Origin: Nitrospinae bacterium bin107
GTDB lineage: Bacteria > UBA8248
Length of the DNA: 64,000 nucleotides
Direction of reading: 5' to 3'
Assembly: GCA_002238965.1 (NCBI GenBank)
Contig: MPNJ01000018.1
Coordinates: 17,301-81,300 of the forward strand
Shown piece by piece: positions 16,590 to 29,313 of this stretch (position 1 is the stretch's first letter; the number at the start of each line of letters is the position of its first letter). The notes below the pieces were generated by a model. It had not been told where the DNA came from. It saw nothing but the letters and a program-made list of their open reading frames with translations, and ran no database searches. Both the position numbers and the translations under genes were made by a program.

Positions 16590-18078
16590 GTGTCGTTTCG
16601 TTCTGGCGATTGTGATTTGCGCCCTGGCCGGCGTGTCCACCCCGGCTACCACCGCCCCGGCCGCCACCTCCGCGGTGACGATCGAGAGGATCATCGCGAA
16701 GATTGACGATGACATCATCATGCTTTCCGAACTCCAGGATTTCGTAAAGCCGAACGTCGAGAAAATGAGGAGTCGTTACAAGGGCGAACAATTGAATCAG
16801 CGGATTCGCGAACTCGAACTCCAGGCGCTCGACGCCATGATCCAGAGCAAACTCATCGTGAAGCGCGCCTCCGCCCTCGAGTTGAAAGTCAGCGAAAAAG
16901 AAATTGAAAATGCGATCGCGGGCATACTGCGCGAGAACAAGACGACGACGGCCGGGTTGCGCGAATTTTTATCGTCGCAGGGAATGACGATGGAAAAATA
17001 TCGCGACGAGCTTCGCAAGCGGTTGCTGTCGCGAAAAGTGGAGAACATGGAAGTCGGCGGGCGCGTCTCGGTGATTGAGCAGGAAATTGCGGATTACTAC
17101 GACGCGCATCTGGATGACTACCGCGAAGCCGAGAAGCGGACGGTGCGACAGATTTTCATGCCCGTAGACAAGGGCGCATCCGCTTCGGAAGTCGAAGCGA
17201 AGCGCAAGAAAGCGGGCCTCGCTTATGAGGAAGCCACGAAGCCCGGCGCTGATTTCGCCAAAGTGGCCGAGAAGCATTCCGAAGGCCCCGCCCAAAGCCG
17301 GGGCGGCTCGTTGGGCTCCGTGAAGAAAGGAGAGGTCTTTCCCGAACTCGAAGAACTCATTTTCTCGACGGCGAAGGGCGAGACGAGCAAGCCGACGAGA
17401 ACGAGGCTGGGCTTCCATGTCATCCATGTCGATGACGTGACGCCGGGGAAAGTGATTACCCTCGACAGGGTGTCCGGCAAAATCCGCAAAAAACTCTTCC
17501 AGGAAAAATTCACCAAAAGGCGCCGCGAATGGGTAACGGAGCTGAAAAGAGCCGCTTTTCTGGAAATCAGCTATGACCCCGTCGCTTCGCGCGCGGGCTT
17601 GTCTTCCGTGTTCAGTGATGTTCGCGAGCAGATCAGCTTCAAGCTGATCGGCATCAAGCTCAAACAAGGCGGCGGGCTGTTCGGGCAGAGCAGAATTTTG
17701 TGGGCCTACGGCGCGAACAGGGACAAGCCCCGCTGGAAATCGGACAAAGTGAAGTTGGGCGAGGGCGCGAGTGTGGGGAAAGACGCCATCGACGCCCTGG
17801 AGGCGGGTCACCGGTTGTTCGTGAACCCCGACCCTTCGGCGAACATCTATCTGTTCCGCTACGTGTACCTGCTGCCCGACTCGTATATCGGCGAAATCAG
17901 ATTTGCGGATATGCTCAAGGCGTACTCGGCCCAGTCGAAGGGTGAGGACAAGGGGAAAACTCCCAAAGCGCAGAAAATGTCCTTCGAAACGGAGAACAAG
18001 GCCGCACAGATCGAGTTCGAGGTGGAAGTCCAGAAGACGCGCAGCATCGTGGCGGATCCCAAAGAAATCACCCAATGA
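16573..18078 (+). CDS. SurA-like periplasmic chaperone/peptidyl-prolyl isomerase
   Basis: A 501-residue secreted foldase. A cleavable signal peptide is likely (MSYRARCRFVLAIVICALAG), followed by a SurA_N helical domain, a parvulin domain (RTVRQIFMP ... SRGGSLGSVKKGEVFPELE ... LGFHVIHVDDV), and about 180 further residues with no family I recognise (from about position 335). The start at 16573 is the one that gives a clean signal peptide and lies within the end of the preceding foldase gene. Two parvulin-type foldases in tandem are a common arrangement in deltaproteobacteria-like genomes; they probably share work on outer-membrane protein assembly. Confidence 0.87.
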   Translation: MSYRARCRFVLAIVICALAGVSTPATTAPAATSAVTIERIIAKIDDDIIMLSELQDFVKPNVEKMRSRYKGEQLNQRIRELELQALDAMIQSKLIVKRASALELKVSEKEIENAIAGILRENKTTTAGLREFLSSQGMTMEKYRDELRKRLLSRKVENMEVGGRVSVIEQEIADYYDAHLDDYREAEKRTVRQIFMPVDKGASASEVEAKRKKAGLAYEEATKPGADFAKVAEKHSEGPAQSRGGSLGSVKKGEVFPELEELIFSTAKGETSKPTRTRLGFHVIHVDDVTPGKVITLDRVSGKIRKKLFQEKFTKRRREWVTELKRAAFLEISYDPVASRAGLSSVFSDVREQISFKLIGIKLKQGGGLFGQSRILWAYGANRDKPRWKSDKVKLGEGASVGKDAIDALEAGHRLFVNPDPSANIYLFRYVYLLPDSYIGEIRFADMLKAYSAQSKGEDKGKTPKAQKMSFETENKAAQIEFEVEVQKTRSIVADPKEITQ

Positions 18079-18087
18079 TGACCTGAA

Positions 18088-18402
18088 ATGCGCCTCGACC
18101 AGTTTTTGCGCCTTAGCCGCCTGGTCAAGCGCCGTCCCCTCGCCAAGAGCATGGCGGACGGGGGTGCGGTGGATATCGGGGGGAAAACGGCCAAAGCCTC
18201 CTCCCAGGTGAAAATCGGGGACGTGCTGAGCCTCAGGCTCGAAAACAAGACCCTGCGCATCCGCATCATCGGGGAGGCGAAGCGCAATCTGTCGAAAAAA
18301 GACGCATCCGCGCTTTTCGAGATTCTGGGGGAGTCCGCTCACGTCCCCGATGAGAATGAAAGCCTTTCGGGCGCGCCGCTGGACTTTTTGAAGCGTTCCT
18401 GA
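18088..18402 (+). CDS. rqcP: S4-domain RNA-binding protein, RqcP/Hsp15-like
   Basis: A 104-residue protein whose first 65 residues are an S4 RNA-binding domain (MRLDQFLRLSRLVKRRPLAK, then DIGGKTAKASSQVKIGD). The pattern resembles RqcP (YabO) of ribosome-associated quality control, which holds tRNA during C-terminal tail synthesis on stalled 50S subunits, and the heat-shock protein Hsp15. Which of the two roles applies is not decidable here. The C-terminal 30 residues are variable. It follows the foldase gene after 9 bases. Confidence 0.82.
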   Translation: MRLDQFLRLSRLVKRRPLAKSMADGGAVDIGGKTAKASSQVKIGDVLSLRLENKTLRIRIIGEAKRNLSKKDASALFEILGESAHVPDENESLSGAPLDFLKRS

Positions 18403-18410
18403 ATTTCCTC

Positions 18411-18439
18411 TTGCCCTTTCCTGCAAAGACTGCTAGTTT
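18411..18439 (+). promoter_or_regulatory. Promoter of the pyr operon
   Basis: TTGCCC (18411-18416) and TAGTTT (18434-18439) are separated by 17 bases, about 70 bases before the PyrR-binding loop. Transcription starting near 18446 would carry the complete attenuator. Confidence 0.5.
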
Positions 18440-18500
18440 TCACGAAATGGCCCGGTCGGATCTTTGCCGGGTGGAAACAAACTGGCGATAGAGAAATTCC

Positions 18501-18531
18501 CCTTTAATGTCGTCCCGTGAGGCGGCGAAGG
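18501..18531 (+). promoter_or_regulatory. PyrR-binding RNA hairpin (anti-antiterminator)
   Basis: The loop TCCCGTGAGG (18513-18522) matches the PyrR consensus UCCNGNGAGG exactly. It is closed by GTCG/CGGC (18509-18512 with 18523-18526) and, beyond an internal bulge, by CCTT/AAGG (18501-18504 with 18528-18531). In Bacillus and other bacteria, UMP-bound PyrR stabilises this hairpin so that the downstream terminator forms. Confidence 0.8.
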
Positions 18532-18571
18532 AGGAAGCGCGGATGCTTGGCATTACCTCGTCTTTTCTTCG

Positions 18572-18605
18572 AACTCCATGCCCTATGGGCATGGAGTTTT
18601 TTTTT
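18572..18605 (+). terminator. Intrinsic terminator of the pyr attenuator
   Basis: A perfect 12-bp stem (AACTCCATGCCC / GGGCATGGAGTT) with a 3-base TAT loop is followed by nine T running into 18605. It lies 48 bases before pyrR and 40 bases after the PyrR-binding hairpin, as in known PyrR-regulated leaders. Confidence 0.88.
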
Positions 18606-18652
18606 GCGCCCATTTTTGACCTGAAACCGCCCGGACGCCGGATCTCGTTCTG

Positions 18653-19177
18653 ATGATGAAACAACTCGACGCCGAGCAGCTAAGGCGCACCCTGAGGCGC
18701 CTCTCGCATGAAATTATCGAGAGAACGGCCGATCTGTCGGACCTTGTGTTCATCGGGGTCCGCACGAGGGGAGCGCCTCTCGCGGAAAGGCTGGCCCGGG
18801 AGCTTCAGTCTCTGGTGGGCGTGCATCCGCTCGTGGGCGCGCTCGACGTGACGCTCTACCGCGACGACCTGAATCAGGCCGGCGGGGTGAGGACCGGCCT
18901 CAAGAAAACGGATCTCCCCTTCTCGTGCGAGGGCAAGGATGTGGTTCTGGTCGACGACGTGCTCTACACGGGCCGCACGGCGCGCGCCGCCCTGGCCGCG
19001 CTCGTGGGCTTCGGCCGGCCCCGCCGGGTACGGCTCGCCATCCTGGTGGACAGGGGAGGGCGGGAGCTGCCCATCCGCGCCGATTTCGTGGGGAAGAACA
19101 TCGAGGCGGTCCATCCCGAGGAGGTGCGGGTGCATCTGGAGGAAACCGACGGCCAGGACGCCGTTTTCAAACGATAA
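18653..19177 (+). CDS. pyrR: PyrR attenuation regulator / uracil phosphoribosyltransferase
   Basis: A 174-residue protein of the PRTase fold, with the PRPP-binding motif VVLVDDVLYTGRTAR at residues 97-111. PyrR senses UMP/PRPP and binds the pyr leader RNA to promote termination; many PyrR proteins also make UMP from uracil. The cognate binding hairpin and terminator are directly upstream, so the gene regulates its own operon. Start codons ATG 18653 and ATG 18656 are both possible. It is first in pyrR-pyrB-pyrC-carA-carB. Confidence 0.95.
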   Translation: MMKQLDAEQLRRTLRRLSHEIIERTADLSDLVFIGVRTRGAPLAERLARELQSLVGVHPLVGALDVTLYRDDLNQAGGVRTGLKKTDLPFSCEGKDVVLVDDVLYTGRTARAALAALVGFGRPRRVRLAILVDRGGRELPIRADFVGKNIEAVHPEEVRVHLEETDGQDAVFKR

Positions 19178-19216
19178 ACGAGCCCGCAGGCCGGGGCGTT
19201 ACAGGGGGGAAAGATT

Positions 19217-20216
<1,000 letters not shown>

Positions 20217-20233
<17 letters not shown>

Positions 20234-21539
20234 GGGAGGCCGCCTCATCGACCCCGCAGACGGCGTCGATGAGAAATGCGACATCCTGATCGAGGAGGGA
20301 AAGGTCGCCCACAGAAAGAAGAACATCCTGCCGCGCGGCGGGGATGAAATCATCGACGCGGCGGGACTCGTCGTCGCGCCCGGGTTCATCGACATGCACG
20401 TCCACTTCCGCGAGCCGGGGCAGGAATACAAGGAAGACATCGAGAGCGGCACCCGCGCCGCCGCGGCGGGCGGCTTCACCGGCGTGGCCTGCATGGCGAA
20501 CACCGACCCGGTGAACGATACGAGTTCCATCACCGAGCGGATACTCAAGCGCGCGCGGGAGGTGGGCGCCTGCCGCGTGTTCCCCATCGGCGCGGTTTCG
20601 GTGGGTCTCAAGGGCGAGGAGTTGAGCGAGATGGCCGAGCAGATAGAGGCGGGCGCCGTGGCCTTCAGCGACGACGGCGTGCCCGTGAAGACGGCCGCCT
20701 TGATGCGCGCGGCCCTCGAATACGCCGGCATGCTGGGGGTGAGCGTGCTCGACCACGCAGAGGATATGACGCTCTCGGGCGCCAAGGTGATGAACGAGGG
20801 CGCGGTATCCACCCTGCTCGGCCTGTCGGGGAACCCGGCGGCGAGCGAGGACATCTGCGTCTACCGCGACATCCGCCTGGCGGAACTGACGGGGGCCAGG
20901 CTCCACATTCTCCACGTCTCCTCCGCGGGCGCGGTGGACCTGGTCCGGGAGGCGCGGGCGCGCGGGGTCCGCGTGACGGCGGAGGTGACGCCGCACCATC
21001 TCGCGCTTACGGACGAGGTGATTCACGGCTTCGACTCCTCCGCCAAGATGGCGCCGCCGCTGCGCGACGAGGCGAACAGGCTGGCGCTGCTCGAAGGCTT
21101 AAGAGACGGCACGATTTCGGCCATCGCCTCTGACCACGCGCCGCACTACGAGGCCGAGACCCAAAGGGAGTTCGACGCCGTGCCGTTCGGGATCGTGGGG
21201 CTGGAGACGGCCGTATCCCTCGCGCTGGACAGGCTCGTGGGCGGGGGCGTGCTCACGCTGCCCGAGATGATCGCGAAGTTCACGGCGGGGCCGTGCGAGG
21301 TGCTGGGCCTGCCCCACGGCACGCTGAAAGAGGGCGCTCCAGGGGACGTGACGATTCTCGACCCGGAGCGCGAAATCACCGTCGACCCCGACGCCTTCGA
21401 GAGCAACGGCAGGAACACGCCCTTCGCGGGATGGAAGCTCAAGGGCTGCGCCGTCGCCACCGTCGTCGGAGGGGACGTGCGGATGAGCCGCCTGGAAGGT
21501 GAAATGAAGATTTCCGCACAGGAGGCGCTCACCCCATGA
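20217..21539 (+). CDS. pyrC: Dihydroorotase (type I)
   Basis: This 440-residue enzyme cyclises carbamoyl aspartate to dihydroorotate. The metal motif H61-V-H63-FREPGQE, the later THH-type segment ([11 protein letters not shown]) and the catalytic ASDHAPHY are intact. AAGGAGGTGAG sits just upstream of ATG 20217, inside the end of pyrB. The stop overlaps the carA start (ATGA). This is the longer type I form, typically paired with pyrB. Confidence 0.95.
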
Positions 21540-22627
21540 AGGGACGAAAAATCAAACCGGCGCTCCTGGCCCTGGAGGACGGCAGAGTCTTCCGGGGCGC
21601 GAGTTTCGGAGCGGACGCGGACGCGGAAGGCGAACTCGTCTTCAACACGGCGATGACGGGCTACCAGGAGGTGCTCACCGACCCCTCCTACCGCGGCCAG
21701 ATGGTGGTGATGACCTATCCCCACATCGGGAACTACGGCGTCATCCCGGGCGATGAGGAATCCCGGCGCGTTTGGGTCGAGGCGTTTATCGTGAAGGAAG
21801 TCTGCAGGCGCCACAGCAACTTCCGCGCGAACGAGGACCTGGACACCTACCTCAAGAAACAGGGCACCCCCGGCATAGAGGGCGTCGACACGCGCGCGCT
21901 CACGCGCCACATCCGGGAGGCGGGGGCGCTGAAGGCGGTGCTCTCCTCCACCGATCTGGATGAAGAAAATCTTATCACGCGCGCCATGGCGAGTCCGGGG
22001 CTGGACGGCCGCGACATGGTGCAAGGCGTCACCTGCGAGGCCGCGCACACCTGGGGCGAGCGCGCGGGCCGTCCGCTCTGCGTGGCCTACGACCTGGGGG
22101 CCAAGGACAACATATTCCGCGAACTGGGCCAAAGGTTCGATCTCGAAATCGTGCCGGCTTCAGAATCCGCCGAGAGCGTGCTGGCGAGAAAGCCCGCCGC
22201 CGTGTTCCTCTCGAACGGCCCGGGCGACCCGGCGGCGCTCGGCTACGTCGTCGAGAACGTGAAAAACATCATGGGCCGGGTGCCCGTCGTGGGCATCTGC
22301 CTGGGACACCAGATACTCGCGCAGGCGCTCGGCGGGCGGACGTACAAGCTCAAGTTCGGCCACCACGGCGCGAACCACCCCGTGCAGGATCTGAGCACGA
22401 AGAAGGTGGACATCACCTCGCAGAACCACTCGTTCGCCGTGGATCCGGAGAGCCTGCCCGCTGGCGTGGCTGTCACGCATACCTCACTGAACGACCGGAC
22501 CTGCGAGGGACTCAGGTCCGAATCGCCCAAAGTGTTCAGCGTGCAGTACCACCCGGAGGCCTGCCCCGGCCCGCACGATGCGGGCGCGCTGTTCGATGCG
22601 TTCTTCAGCTTCTGCGTGGGGGAGTAG
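21536..22627 (+). CDS. carA: Carbamoyl-phosphate synthase, small (glutaminase) subunit
   Basis: A 363-residue class I glutamine amidotransferase that supplies ammonia to CarB. The nucleophile is Cys255 in VGICLGHQILAQAL, and the His-Glu pair lies in QYHPEACPGP. The N-terminal CarA domain (GYQEVLTDPSYRGQ) is intact. The gene is translationally coupled to pyrC by a 4-bp overlap. A 513-bp repeat-filled gap separates it from carB. Confidence 0.96.
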   Translation: MKGRKIKPALLALEDGRVFRGASFGADADAEGELVFNTAMTGYQEVLTDPSYRGQMVVMTYPHIGNYGVIPGDEESRRVWVEAFIVKEVCRRHSNFRANEDLDTYLKKQGTPGIEGVDTRALTRHIREAGALKAVLSSTDLDEENLITRAMASPGLDGRDMVQGVTCEAAHTWGERAGRPLCVAYDLGAKDNIFRELGQRFDLEIVPASESAESVLARKPAAVFLSNGPGDPAALGYVVENVKNIMGRVPVVGICLGHQILAQALGGRTYKLKFGHHGANHPVQDLSTKKVDITSQNHSFAVDPESLPAGVAVTHTSLNDRTCEGLRSESPKVFSVQYHPEACPGPHDAGALFDAFFSFCVGE

Positions 22628-23140
22628 GGGGTGCGTGCGGATTCTCGTGAGGACGATGAGAAATCAAGAAAGAGCGGGTAGGTGCGATGGTTTTGTAGGG
22701 ACAATCCTCCGTGATTGTCCTTCGTCTGGACAGGCACGGAGGCCTGTCCCTACGGCGAACAATTTGATGATGGGGGTTCACTCCCCCCTTGATGGGTCGG
22801 GCATCCAGAGGGGAATGCCCGATAAGAAAGGCCCGTTTGGGTCGGGTTGCCAAATGGCGTGTAGGTAGCGCTCCCTTATTGGGAGCGCTACAGATATGCG
22901 GCCCATGGTCGGCAGGCGCAAAAGGCAGGGTCGCATATATGCGACCCCTACACTTCACATCCGACGAGCAAACCGCTGAATCAAGGGTTTTTCAAAAGCC
23001 CCCTCAAGGGGAAGTAAGAGAAACCCAGGCGTGAGGGAGTGGTTTTGGAGAGGGAATGATGAATTGAACACCGAGAAGAAATCGTCAACTCGAGGATGTA
23101 ATTCCCTGTATTCACCTTTTTAGAGCGAGTGGCCTGATAC
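22628..23140. repeat. Repeat cluster between carA and carB
   Basis: This gap holds several palindromic repeats and no gene. GTAGGGACAATCCTCCGTGA (from 22695) and GGACAGGCACGGAGGCCTGT (from 22728) belong to one short hairpin family. The region around 22775-22830 carries the TTCACTCCCCCCTTGAtGGG-type arm, and 22861-22952 is the two-hairpin element described separately. A degraded TTTTTCAAAAGCCCC end lies near 22988. No separate attenuator for carB was recognised. Confidence 0.8.
22861..22952. repeat. 92-bp two-hairpin repeat, copy 1
   Basis: The element contains TAGCGCTCCC...GGGAGCGCTA and GGGTCGCATATATGCGACCC, each a strong hairpin, separated by about 30 variable bases. A second copy lies at 59939-60029 between trpD and trpC, and a related partial at 62101-62120 keeps only the ATATATGCGG half. 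Confidence 0.85.
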
Positions 23141-26392
<3,252 letters not shown>

Positions 26393-26465
26393 CCGTTCCC
26401 ATCCGGCGGTTCAGGGTGTAGAGTAGCGTTTCTGGATCTACTCGATTTTCGTGAGGCCCCGGCTC

Positions 26466-26747
26466 ATGTTTCGAATCATTTTTTATCTGGTTTTGTCCTG
26501 GCTGATATATTATCTTATCCGTAGTCTCATAAGCGGTATCGGGGGCTCGGCCCGCAACAAACGCGAGGCCGAAGCCGGCCTCGACGATGAGATGCTGAAC
26601 TGCCCGGAATGCGAGACGTTCTTCCCGTCTCGCATCGGGATTACGAAGCGCGCGGGCGGCGGCAGGCATTCTTTCTGCAGCGTCTCGTGCGCGGAGAAAT
26701 TCGCCGAGAGAGGCGGCCCGCCCGAAACGGGCGATGAGCAAGCCTGA
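26466..26747 (+). CDS. Small membrane-anchored zinc-ribbon protein (PP0621-like)
   Basis: A 93-residue protein with one N-terminal transmembrane segment (residues about 4-24, IIFYLVLSWLIYYLIRSLI) and a cytosolic four-cysteine cluster: C46-P-E-C49 and C71-SVS-C75. Small proteins of this form are grouped as PP0621/YHS-like and have no known function. ATG at 26466 is chosen because it makes the hydrophobic segment N-terminal. It lies 29 bp before the ankyrin protein gene. Confidence 0.7.
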   Translation: MFRIIFYLVLSWLIYYLIRSLISGIGGSARNKREAEAGLDDEMLNCPECETFFPSRIGITKRAGGGRHSFCSVSCAEKFAERGGPPETGDEQA

Positions 26748-26776
26748 ACGGATGAGGCAAGGACAGGAGAAACGCG

Positions 26777-27511
26777 ATGTCTGCGGGACCTACCGACCCG
26801 AACGCTCGCGATAAAGACGGAGCCACGGCCTTACATCATGCGGTGATGGGCAACGACGCCCTGGAAGCCGTGAGAAGCCTGATCGAGGCCGGGGCCGATG
26901 TGGACGTGCAGGACAATAAGGGATGGACGCCCCTGCACTGGGCGGCGTGCTACGCCGAGAACCCGGCGGTGTTGACCGTCCTGGTGCGGGCGGGGGCCGA
27001 CGCGGACGCGCCGGATGAAAGAGGCGCGACGCCCCTGCACGCGGCGGTGGCGTTCAACGCGGCTCCCGAGATTGTGACGACTCTGCTGGACGTCGGGGCC
27101 GACCTGAACGCGGAGGGCATATACGGGTGGACGCCCCTCCACGCCGCGGCGGCGTTCGGCGAAGCCTCGGACATCGTGGAGATCCTCGTGCGTGCGGGCG
27201 CCCGGGTGAACACGCCGGACAGAAAGGGCCTGGCGCCGCTCCACTGGGCGGGGATGCGCACTTCGGCCCCCGCCATCGTGAAGGCCCTGCTCGCGGCGGG
27301 CGCCAACCCCGACGTGCGGGACAACCGTGTGCGGACGCCGCTCCACTACGCGGCGGCGAAAGACGGCGTCATCCTCGCGGTGATAGAAGCCCTCCTCGAC
27401 GCCGGCGCCGACCCCGCCGCAAAAGATTCCCAAGGGAAAACCCCCGTAGAAGGCGTCAAGCCCGATTCCTCGTTCAGAGGGACGGAGGCGTTCAAGCGGT
27501 TGGGGGGGTGA
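26777..27511 (+). CDS. Ankyrin-repeat protein
   Basis: A 244-residue protein made almost entirely of about seven ankyrin repeats of 33-37 residues, each with the TPLHxAA core (for example GWTPLHWAACYAENPAVLTV). There is no signal peptide or membrane segment, so it should be a cytosolic protein-protein interaction scaffold. GGAG lies 10 bases before ATG 26777. Partners are unknown; the small zinc-ribbon protein just upstream is the obvious candidate by linkage only. Downstream is a repeat-rich gap. Confidence 0.88.
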   Translation: MSAGPTDPNARDKDGATALHHAVMGNDALEAVRSLIEAGADVDVQDNKGWTPLHWAACYAENPAVLTVLVRAGADADAPDERGATPLHAAVAFNAAPEIVTTLLDVGADLNAEGIYGWTPLHAAAAFGEASDIVEILVRAGARVNTPDRKGLAPLHWAGMRTSAPAIVKALLAAGANPDVRDNRVRTPLHYAAAKDGVILAVIEALLDAGADPAAKDSQGKTPVEGVKPDSSFRGTEAFKRLGG

Positions 27512-27961
27512 ATTCCGACTGATGAAGGAGGGATTCCTCCGACCGGAGAGGGAGGGTTTGCGGTTACAATCTTTGTAGATTGCGAGATGGTTTTGTAGGG
27601 GCGGACCTCTGTGTCCGCCCGATTTTTTTGTTCGTCATCCGGGAATGGTTTTGTTAGAGAGCAAAAAATGGATTCCGCAATCGCTCCCTCCTCGGTCGCG
27701 ATTGATGCCGGAATGAAGAGCAAATCCGCGTCCTGTGAGGGGTTGGAATCACTCCCCCCTTGAGGGGTCGGACTTTCCGAGGGGAATGCTCGACGAATAA
27801 GCCGAGTCTTTTAGATTAAGGCTGATGCGGCGGGGGGTGGAAATGCTGGCCAGAAATGGAGTGTAGTTGGCGATTAGAATTGCAGACTAGGCCAGAAAGA
27901 TATATACCAAATGTTCGTTCGTTTGTATTAAAATATTGTTGATTACTAACACGAGGGGAAT
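27512..27961. repeat. Repeat remnants before the A+T-rich genes
   Basis: No gene is seen. At 27595-27620 is a GTAGGGGCGGAC...GTCCGCCC hairpin, and near 27747-27800 is an ACTCCCCCCTTGAGGGG arm followed by a degraded version of the large palindromic element found at 63114-63246. Base composition drops sharply to A+T-rich from about 27870 onward. Confidence 0.65.
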
Positions 27962-28462
27962 ATGAAAATCACAAAAGAACATTTCTACCATGGTGCTGTC
28001 CTGAATCAAATCGCTGAACATAAACAATTTACGGCAATAAATGCCCTCAAAGTTAACGGGAAAACTTCTCGAAGCGCCTTCAAAGTCAATGACGATATTG
28101 CGGTTTACCTTAAGTATGCTAGCGAACCTACGGAAGCATATGAGGAATATATTTTTACATTCGCAAAGCACCATTTGGCTGAGTTAAGAAAGATTAATGA
28201 CGCTGAAAATTCACTACATCTCGCTTTAGTATGTGTGCAAGATAATGAGGTGTGTTGCTTCCCATATAGTAAGTTAGTACAGCTTATAACAAAAAGAAAA
28301 CAAGAATTTGGCAAACCTGAGCAACAGTACACCCTTCTAGTGACTCTGAAAAAGGGCGAGGCTTTTCGTGTAAATATGAATGAGCCAGGTAAGAAAAAAG
28401 CCTACTTGGGAAAACCATTGACGGTAAGGAGAAATGCTTGCCCGAATGCTTTATTTAGATAA
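27962..28462 (+). CDS. Hypothetical protein, A+T-rich accessory gene
   Basis: A 166-residue protein with no family I can name. It is lysine-rich and soluble, with a mixed alpha/beta look and a C-terminal RRNACPNALFR segment. GAGGGG precedes ATG 27962 closely. The gene and its neighbour at 28605 are far richer in A+T than everything around them, and both are bounded by repeat clusters, which points to recent acquisition. A defence or stress role is possible from that setting but is not shown by the sequence. Confidence 0.65.
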   Translation: MKITKEHFYHGAVLNQIAEHKQFTAINALKVNGKTSRSAFKVNDDIAVYLKYASEPTEAYEEYIFTFAKHHLAELRKINDAENSLHLALVCVQDNEVCCFPYSKLVQLITKRKQEFGKPEQQYTLLVTLKKGEAFRVNMNEPGKKKAYLGKPLTVRRNACPNALFR

Positions 28463-28604
28463 GAGGGCAGAAGTTTTCTCCGATATTGAGAGAACCTTAC
28501 TCAAATAGCGTCTGGGATGAGCCGCCAAGCGTCTCTTCTTGGGGTTCAAAGCCCTGAAGCCCAGTCGCTTTTTCTTGATATTATATATGTACGAGAGGTT
28601 CTAT

Positions 28605-29150
28605 ATGAACGCACCGAGGAAACCAACGATCCTGAAAAAATTTGATAAACTTCCAGTTGAAATCCAAGGATATTTTGCTCATTTTCCGGCTTTGGCAAGG
28701 GGATTTCCATGGGAGGTAAGTATTAGCTATACCTTCTCGCTTGTAGAAACCGCACATAATATGACTGTGTATTGTGGAGTGGTTAAACTCCATAAAGTCG
28801 ATAGTTCTCTAGCACGGACAGCGTTAGAAAATCATCATATGACGCGTCCTGGATTTAGAGACCTTTACAAAACGATATTCAATCGAAAACTCCCTCAGAC
28901 AATCGTCGACAAAATTATTCGCGCAGAAGCGGTCAGAGACAGAATTCTTCATGGAAAAGAAGCTAATGATAAAAACAAACGACAGGCGATAGTCGATGTT
29001 TTGGATTATGCCGTAGCCTTTAATGGGGAGGTTGACAAAGTAGCTAGTTTTAAACCTTTTGGCTCTCTTCAAGGTTTTAAGGGGCGCGGAAAACCTCTCG
29101 ACAAATCCACAAGCCGCTGGATACTAAAGGGCATGGGATTGTTAGGCTAG
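28605..29150 (+). CDS. Hypothetical protein with a possible HEPN-type R-x4-H motif
   Basis: A 181-residue, mostly helical, A+T-rich gene product. Residues 111-116 read R-D-R-I-L-H followed by G, and the context (helix, R-x4-H, then a second long helix) resembles the active site of HEPN-fold RNases found in abortive-infection and toxin systems. This assignment is tentative. ATG 28605 has GAGAGG 6 bases upstream and is preferred over the longer frame from 28539. It lies 142 bp after the other A+T-rich gene, probably as a two-gene island. Confidence 0.6.
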   Translation: MNAPRKPTILKKFDKLPVEIQGYFAHFPALARGFPWEVSISYTFSLVETAHNMTVYCGVVKLHKVDSSLARTALENHHMTRPGFRDLYKTIFNRKLPQTIVDKIIRAEAVRDRILHGKEANDKNKRQAIVDVLDYAVAFNGEVDKVASFKPFGSLQGFKGRGKPLDKSTSRWILKGMGLLG

Positions 29151-29313
29151 TGGCTTGAATGCTTCAACTAACGAGGCGCTTACTTGAAGGAGTCTTTCCT
29201 TCTCGACTCACGCTCAAAAGTGATCGTTGTAACTGTAGCCCACTCCCATGAGAGAGTTGCAGGTGCGATTCAAGGACAACCACAGAAAACAAATACAGAG
29301 CCGTTCACAAATT

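Noticed and set aside
16969..18426. 485-codon antisense frame over the SurA-like and S4 genes
   Set aside because: Shadow frame; both sense genes show clear family motifs.
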